A stretch of DNA of 9,358 nt from positions 1-9,358 of the forward strand of contig JAKFEP010000111.1 in assembly GCA_036675645.1 (NCBI GenBank). The letters run 5' to 3'. This document shows, in pieces, positions 5,148-9,358 of this stretch. This DNA comes from Methylotenera_A sp036675645. Lineage in GTDB: Bacteria; Pseudomonadota; Gammaproteobacteria; Burkholderiales; Methylophilaceae. Below the pieces are notes generated by a model that had not been told where the DNA came from, did not search any database, and was given only the letters and a program-made list of their open reading frames with translations. Position numbers and translations under genes: made by a program. Within the stretch, counting starts at the first letter, position 1; each line of letters starts with the position of its first letter.

Positions 5148-6386
5148 ATGACTAAATCTTTTAAACTGACAATTCCAGCAGAGCGCTCAGAACGCCTGCA
5201 GTATATGCGTCGCATGTTTCCACAAGCAATAGGCACACAGTTGGGTGACGAATGGCCTGGTGGCAGGCAAGAGGCACAAAAGCGTATTCATACAATTGAT
5301 GTTGAGGCTTATAGCCGTAACCGTCATTTTTTGAATGGTTCGGTTTCCAGACTTTCGCCGTATTTCAGGCATGGCTGTATCACTCTTAAAGAGGCGTCAG
5401 ATTACATACGCGGTAAACAAGGTGCAAATGCTGAAAAATTTGTGCAAGAGCTGGCCTGGCGTGATTACTGGCGGCGGGTGTGGTACCAGTTAGGCGACGG
5501 TATTTTTAGCGATATCGAAGACCCTAAAGTGGTGTTGGGCGATAAGTTAATGCCTGATTTTATCCGCCAAGGCATTACTGGTTTGCCCTGTATGGACGGT
5601 ATTATTCGCAATTTAACCTTAGAAGGCTATGTGCATAACCACGCGCGTATGTGGTTTGCAGCCTATGTCGTGCATTGGCTTAAGGTAGATTGGCGCGACG
5701 CTGCCGATTGGTTTGAAAATCATTTGCTTGATGGTGATAAAGCGTCCAATCACCTTTCTTGGCAATGGGTGGCTACGCTATTTAGCTCTAAACCCTATTA
5801 CTTCAACAAAGAGAATTTAAGCCGCTTTACTGGGGCGCAATATTGCGCTAATTGCAAAGTAACGTGCCCGTTTGATGCGAGTTATGAAGAACTTAAAGAG
5901 CGGCTTTTTCCAAACGACCTACCAGGTCAGGCTAAAGTACATCGCGTGATCATGCCAGAAAGAATGGCGCTTTCTTCGCATCGTGCAGTAGCAATTTTTG
6001 TGCATGATGAAATGTTGTCGTCAGCGCATCCATTATTGCGTCGGTCTATGCCTAAAATTTTTGTGTTTGATGACTTTTTACATGGCAAATGGCCACTTAA
6101 GCGCCTGCAGTTTGTGGCAGATTGCTTAAGTGAACTGCAAGACGTAGAGGTGTGGATAGGTGACACGGGCACTATATTGAAAGAGCGCGGCGTTGGGCAA
6201 ATTTTTACGCAAGACACACCCAATAAACAATTAAAAGCGTTGCTTGAGCCGTTTAATACCCAGTGGATGCCTGAAACCAAATTTGCCGAAACTGAAGTAA
6301 GTGAAAAACGTTTAAAACGTTTTTCGCGCTATTGGGAGAAGGTGGGTGTGGAGTTGTTCGGGGAAAATGTTGGTCAGGTTAAATAA
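5148..6386 (+). CDS. Photolyase/cryptochrome-family protein with swapped domain order
   Basis: This is a 412-residue FAD protein of the photolyase/cryptochrome superfamily, which repairs UV pyrimidine dimers or senses blue light. The helical FAD domain spans about 36-230: Arg-Leu-Ser-Pro-Tyr (68-72), Glu101-x-x-Trp104 in the Glu-Leu-Ala-Trp-Arg-Asp motif (E. coli Glu274/Trp277), Thr-Gly-Leu-Pro-x-Met-Asp (144-150), Asn-His-Ala-Arg-Met (164-168), Asp-Trp-Arg (181-183), and Asp-Gly-Asp-x-x-x-Asn ending at Asn201, then Trp-Gln-Trp. Cys233, Cys236 and Cys240 follow. No antenna domain precedes it. Instead residues about 278-370 form an alpha/beta domain that resembles the usual N-terminal antenna fold. 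Key repair residues are present, so DNA repair is plausible. The position of the third electron-transfer Trp is Ile139. No Shine-Dalgarno sequence is visible, but the N-terminal residues fit the family, so I keep this start. A non-repair photoreceptor role is possible. Confidence 0.8.
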   Translation: MTKSFKLTIPAERSERLQYMRRMFPQAIGTQLGDEWPGGRQEAQKRIHTIDVEAYSRNRHFLNGSVSRLSPYFRHGCITLKEASDYIRGKQGANAEKFVQELAWRDYWRRVWYQLGDGIFSDIEDPKVVLGDKLMPDFIRQGITGLPCMDGIIRNLTLEGYVHNHARMWFAAYVVHWLKVDWRDAADWFENHLLDGDKASNHLSWQWVATLFSSKPYYFNKENLSRFTGAQYCANCKVTCPFDASYEELKERLFPNDLPGQAKVHRVIMPERMALSSHRAVAIFVHDEMLSSAHPLLRRSMPKIFVFDDFLHGKWPLKRLQFVADCLSELQDVEVWIGDTGTILKERGVGQIFTQDTPNKQLKALLEPFNTQWMPETKFAETEVSEKRLKRFSRYWEKVGVELFGENVGQVK

Positions 6387-6403
6387 CTAAAACAGTAATA
6401 TTT

Positions 6404-6410
6404 GGGAGAG
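6404..6410 (+). promoter_or_regulatory. Ribosome binding site of lemA
   Basis: GGGAGAG with a GGAG core at 6405-6408 lies six bases before ATG 6415. It is one of the clearest Shine-Dalgarno sequences in the window and suggests lemA is translated independently of the photolyase-like gene 28 bases upstream. Confidence 0.65.
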
Positions 6411-6414
6411 TAGA

Positions 6415-6981
6415 ATGAGTTTGATATTTTTGATTGCTATGGCTTTAATCGTTGTCTATTTTATTGCTACCTATAATAGCTTGGTCAGCATTAAAAACAA
6501 CGTAGAAAAAGCCTGGGCCAATATCGATGTGTTGCTTAAGCAACGTAATGATGAACTTCCAAAGCTAATTGATACTTGTAAAGCCTACATGACGCACGAA
6601 TCGCAAACTTTAGAAAAGGTGATTCAAGCGCGTATGGGCGTAGATGCGGCACGGCAAACGCATGATGTTGCAGAGTTGGGTCAAAAAGAATCTGCCTTAG
6701 CTGCCAGTATTGGCGGGCTATACGCGGTGGCGGAGAATTACCCTGATTTAAAAGCCGACCAAACTTTTGTTAATTTGCAACAACGTATTACGGGGCTCGA
6801 GAATCAAATTGCTGATAGGCGCGAGTTTTATAACGATTCTGTAAATGTGAATAATGTGCGTATTGCGCAGTTTCCGGATTTGGTAGTGGCGGGCGTATGT
6901 AATTTTGAACAAAAACCTTTGTTAAAATTTGCTTCAGCAGCGCTTAAGGACATCGATGTAAGTGCGCGTTTTAACGCCTAG
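6415..6981 (+). CDS. lemA: LemA family protein
   Basis: This 188-residue LemA-family protein has one N-terminal membrane helix (about 2-20) followed by a long alpha-helical bundle. It shows the family block Asn-Asn-Val-Glu-Lys-Ala-Trp-Ala-Asn-Ile-Asp-Val-Leu-Leu-Lys-Gln-Arg (about 28-44), with Pro-Lys-Leu-Ile just after, and later Tyr-Asn-Asp-Ser-Val (about 139-143) and Phe-Pro-Asp-Leu. Length is typical of the family. LemA is widespread, but its biochemical role is not settled; the name came from an immunoreactive Listeria protein and should not be confused with the two-component regulator once called LemA. Its stop is five bases before the next ATG, so it is almost certainly cotranscribed and coupled with the GIDE protein, a pairing I recall from other proteobacteria and which suggests a joint envelope function. 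Confidence 0.9.
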   Translation: MSLIFLIAMALIVVYFIATYNSLVSIKNNVEKAWANIDVLLKQRNDELPKLIDTCKAYMTHESQTLEKVIQARMGVDAARQTHDVAELGQKESALAASIGGLYAVAENYPDLKADQTFVNLQQRITGLENQIADRREFYNDSVNVNNVRIAQFPDLVVAGVCNFEQKPLLKFASAALKDIDVSARFNA

Positions 6982-6986
6982 TTTTA

Positions 6987-7898
6987 ATGTTTAAACATTT
7001 CAAAAGTAGTAGCGTCAATTTGCTGACGCTAGCTTTAATTGGTGGCTTTTTTATAGCCGCCTTTTTTATGCGTGACCATCCTGATATCCATCAAATTTGG
7101 CCTCAGCTATTATTGGGCAGTATTGCGATTAGTTTTTTTGCAGGACTGTTTAATTACTGGCGTTTGCTTAAAATATCCGAAGCACCAATTTCCACAATCT
7201 CTGCTGCAGCACAAGGCTATATTGAGCTGCAGGGTACCGCAACTGCTGAAAAACCACTTAAAACACCCTATCATGGCATCCCTTGTGTATGGTATCGCGC
7301 ATGGGTGTTTGCGAATATGGCAGACAAGAACGAACCAACAGGCATTTATGATTCGCGGTTGCTGGACTATAGCGAAAACCAAATGGTATTTACGCTGACA
7401 GATGACACTGGTCAATGCAGTGTTAATCCTAGCGGAGCAGAAGTGATTCATTTTGAGGCGCGTACTTGGCGCAAAAACGACCACCGCTATGTAGAAGAAT
7501 ATCTGCCTGCTGGCAAGCCATTATATGTGCTGGGCCAGTTGGATTCATGGCATGATATGTTGGATAAGGCTACGGCTAAAAAACATTTGGCTGACAAATT
7601 AGCCAAGTGGAAAGTGAATAAGCAGCAATTGTTAAACAGGTTTGATCAAAACCGAGATGGCCAAATTGATATGTACGAATGGGAAAAGGCGCGCCAGCAG
7701 GCTCATGAATGCTTGCTTGCAGAGCATGCCATGCGAAGAGGTAGTGGTAGTTTTACCTTGGCAAAACCAACAGATAACCATTTGTTCTTGATTTCTGCAA
7801 AATCGCCACAGCAATTAAGAGATAGCTACAAAAGCTGGGTCGTTAATCACTTGGGTATTTTGGGTTTGCTTAGTTTGTTGTGGTATAAATTTTCTTAA
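6987..7898 (+). CDS. GIDE-domain membrane protein with an EF-hand loop
   Basis: This is a 303-residue membrane protein with helices at about 10-28, 39-58 and 288-301. The middle resembles the bacterial GIDE domain, named for its relation to the mitochondrial E3 ligase MUL1: Gly-Tyr-Ile-Glu-Leu-Gln-Gly (77-83), Pro-Cys-Val-Trp-Tyr-Arg (99-104), Asp-Asp-Thr-Gly-Gln-Cys (139-144), and Glu-Glu-Tyr-Leu-Pro-Ala-Gly then Leu-Tyr-Val-Leu-Gly (170-183). There is no RING domain, so ubiquitin ligase activity is not implied. Residues 220-231 form a full EF-hand loop (Asp220, Asn222, Asp224, Asp228, Glu231 with Gly225 and Ile227), so calcium binding is likely. Lys/Arg near the N-terminus and after helix 2 put the large domain in the cytoplasm by the positive-inside rule. 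It follows lemA by five bases with no Shine-Dalgarno sequence, so coupled translation is likely. Its function is unknown. Confidence 0.8.
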   Translation: MFKHFKSSSVNLLTLALIGGFFIAAFFMRDHPDIHQIWPQLLLGSIAISFFAGLFNYWRLLKISEAPISTISAAAQGYIELQGTATAEKPLKTPYHGIPCVWYRAWVFANMADKNEPTGIYDSRLLDYSENQMVFTLTDDTGQCSVNPSGAEVIHFEARTWRKNDHRYVEEYLPAGKPLYVLGQLDSWHDMLDKATAKKHLADKLAKWKVNKQQLLNRFDQNRDGQIDMYEWEKARQQAHECLLAEHAMRRGSGSFTLAKPTDNHLFLISAKSPQQLRDSYKSWVVNHLGILGLLSLLWYKFS

Positions 7899-7938
7899 CT
7901 ACACTACTGCCTATTCAATAAAGCACAGTCACTTGCTA

Positions 7939-7947
7939 TGTTAAAAT
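7939..7947 (+). promoter_or_regulatory. Extended -10 promoter element just before valS
   Basis: TGTTAAAAT has the extended -10 form (TG, one base, then TAAAAT, five of six matches to consensus) and ends seven bases before ATG 7955. The -35 region is poor (no good hexamer at 16-18 bases; TTCAAT lies 22 bases upstream). Transcription would start close to the ATG itself. The 56-base gap holds no other visible signal. Confidence 0.45.
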
Positions 7948-7954
7948 GGCGTTT

Positions 7955-9358
7955 ATGACTACGCAAACCAATCAAGAACTAGCAAAATCCTTCGACCCTA
8001 AAACCATTGAAAGTAAATGGTACGCATTTTGGGAGAGCAAAGGCTATTACGCTGCAGGGTTTAGCAAACCAACAGCGTCTAACCCAGAAATAAAAGACAA
8101 CTTTTGTATTTTATTACCGCCACCTAACGTCACTGGCACTTTGCACATGGGACATGGCTTCAATCAAACCCTTATGGACGCGCTGACCCGTTACCACCGT
8201 ATGCGTGGTGACAATACCTTATGGCAGCCAGGCACGGACCATGCAGGTATCGCGACGCAAATCGTTGTAGAGCGCCAGCTAGATGCGCAAGGCGTATCGC
8301 GTCATGATTTAGGGCGTGAGAAGTTTCTTGAAAAAGTATGGGAATGGAAAGAATACTCAGGCGGCACAATTACCAAGCAAATGCGTCGCCTAGGCACTTC
8401 GCCAGACTGGAGCCGTGAGCGCTTCACCATGGATGAAGGTTTGAACAAAACCGTTACCGAGACCTTCGTCCGCCTGTATAACGAAGGCCTGATTTACAGA
8501 GGGAAAAGGTTAGTTAACTGGGATGTGAAGTTAGGTACAGCAGTTTCTGATTTGGAAGTGGTGCAGGAAGAAGAAGATGGCTTCATGTGGCACATCAACT
8601 ACCCCTTGACTAGTGGTGATGGCCATTTAACGGTTGCCACAACCCGCCCTGAAACCATGCTCGGCGACGTAGCCGTAATGGTGCATCCGGAAGATGAGCG
8701 TTATAAACAACTTATCGGTCAAAACGTAAAATTGCCGTTATGCGATCGTGAAATCCCGATTATTGCCGATGATTATGTGGATTTGGAGTTCGGCACCGGC
8801 GTAGTTAAAGTCACGCCAGCGCATGACTTTAATGACTATGCAGTTGGTCAACGCCACAAGCTACCAATGATTGGTATTTTAACGTTGGAAGGCAATGTGA
8901 ATGATGCAGCGCCGAAACAGTATCAAGGTTTAGAGCGCTTTGCCGCACGTAAACAAGTCGTGGCAGATTTAGAGGCACAGGGCTTTTTGGTTAAAGCTGA
9001 AAAGCACAAACTTAAAGTGCCGCGTGGCGATCGTACTGGTGTAGTGATTGAGCCTATGCTCACAGACCAATGGTTCGTGGCCATGAGTAAGCCCGCAGCC
9101 GATGGTAAGAGCATTACGCAAAAAGCGTTAGACGTTGTCGCGTCAGGTGAGATCAAGTTCTATCCAGAGAACTGGGTGAATACCTATAATCAATGGTTGA
9201 ATAACATCCAGGATTGGTGTATCTCACGTCAACTTTGGTGGGGGCATCAAATCCCAGCTTGGTACACAGATGACGGCAAAGTGTATGTGGCACATGATGA
9301 AGCAGAAGCTAAGACACTCGCTGCAAAAGATGGTTATACAGGTAACTTAAAACGCGAT
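7955..9358 (+). CDS. valS: Valine-tRNA ligase, N-terminal half (cut by window edge)
   Basis: This class I aminoacyl-tRNA synthetase charges tRNA-Val and removes mischarged threonine. The 468 codons present are open to the last base, about half of the usual 900-plus residues. Visible are the start Asp-Pro-x-x-Ile-Glu-x-x-Trp-Tyr, the HIGH-type motif His-Met-Gly-His (64-67) in the block Pro-Pro-Pro-Asn-Val-Thr-Gly, and Pro-Gly-Thr-Asp-His-Ala-Gly-Ile-Ala-Thr-Gln soon after. The CP1 editing domain follows, with Thr-Thr-Arg-Pro-Glu-Thr (229-234) and His-Asp-Phe-Asn-Asp (290-294), then Trp-Cys-Ile-Ser-Arg-Gln near 420. The KMSKS loop, anticodon-binding domain and C-terminal coiled coil lie outside the window. 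An in-frame ATG at 7946 would add three residues but falls inside the -10 element, so ATG 7955 is preferred. No Shine-Dalgarno sequence precedes either. Confidence 0.95.
   Translation, partial: MTTQTNQELAKSFDPKTIESKWYAFWESKGYYAAGFSKPTASNPEIKDNFCILLPPPNVTGTLHMGHGFNQTLMDALTRYHRMRGDNTLWQPGTDHAGIATQIVVERQLDAQGVSRHDLGREKFLEKVWEWKEYSGGTITKQMRRLGTSPDWSRERFTMDEGLNKTVTETFVRLYNEGLIYRGKRLVNWDVKLGTAVSDLEVVQEEEDGFMWHINYPLTSGDGHLTVATTRPETMLGDVAVMVHPEDERYKQLIGQNVKLPLCDREIPIIADDYVDLEFGTGVVKVTPAHDFNDYAVGQRHKLPMIGILTLEGNVNDAAPKQYQGLERFAARKQVVADLEAQGFLVKAEKHKLKVPRGDRTGVVIEPMLTDQWFVAMSKPAADGKSITQKALDVVASGEIKFYPENWVNTYNQWLNNIQDWCISRQLWWGHQIPAWYTDDGKVYVAHDEAEAKTLAAKDGYTGNLKRD

Noticed and set aside
5844..5869. A zinc-ribbon domain in the photolyase-like protein
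   Set aside because: Only one Cys cluster is seen, without the second pair a zinc ribbon needs, so it is reported only as a possible metal or iron-sulfur site.
7072..7484. Open frames of 108 (+) and 124 (-) codons within the GIDE gene
   Set aside because: Both overlap the well-supported GIDE reading frame and show no family features.
2804..7898. A bacterial ubiquitin-like pathway linking the E1-like MoeB/ThiF protein with the GIDE (E3-ligase-related) protein
   Set aside because: The two genes are in separate transcription units more than 3 kb apart, no E2-like, ubiquitin-like or deubiquitinase gene is present, the GIDE protein has no RING domain, and the E1-like protein matches ordinary MoeB/ThiF.
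7899..7954. A T-box or other riboswitch before valS
   Set aside because: The gap is only 56 bases, with no specifier-loop structure or T-box sequence and no terminator hairpin.

Overview
The window looks like the chromosome of a Gram-negative bacterium. Diderm features include MSHA/type IV pilus-type inner-membrane and pseudopilin genes, an NfeD/slipin pair and a proteobacterial-style valS. Spot counts put GC near 40-45 % in most genes. My best guess is a betaproteobacterium of the Methylophilaceae (Methylotenera/Methylophilus) type, but that comes from general resemblance and was not tested. No RNA gene, CRISPR array, insertion sequence or phage gene is visible.

Region 1 (1-3547, + strand) is a tightly packed run. 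It starts with the tail of an unidentified gene, then a PilO/MshJ-like inner-membrane protein, a PilP/MshK-like exported protein, two prepilin-like proteins that appear to be paralogs of each other, and a MoeB/ThiF-family adenylyltransferase whose ATG directly follows the last pseudopilin stop. The first five read as part of an MSHA-like or type II secretion-like pilus locus that continues upstream of the window. The adenylyltransferase is a sulfur-carrier activating enzyme and probably just shares the transcript. A weak, possibly bidirectional terminator separates this run from the next.

Region 2 (3619-4952, - strand) is a two-gene operon encoding an NfeD-like membrane protein followed by an SPFH/band 7 slipin, a classic pair thought to organise or protect membrane domains. 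A 195-base divergent intergenic region (4953-5147) follows.

Region 3 (5148-7898, + strand) holds a photolyase/cryptochrome-family protein, a LemA protein and a three-helix membrane protein carrying a GIDE domain plus one textbook EF-hand loop. The photolyase-like protein is the most notable gene. Its helical FAD-binding domain sits at the N-terminus with no antenna domain before it, and a domain resembling the usual N-terminal alpha/beta antenna domain follows it, so the two domains appear in swapped order. It also has a compact C-x2-C-x3-C cluster and lacks the outermost tryptophan of the classical electron-transfer triad.

Region 4 (7955-9358) is the first half of valS, cut by the window edge. 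An extended -10 element lies just in front of its ATG and there is no Shine-Dalgarno sequence, which suggests a leaderless or nearly leaderless transcript.
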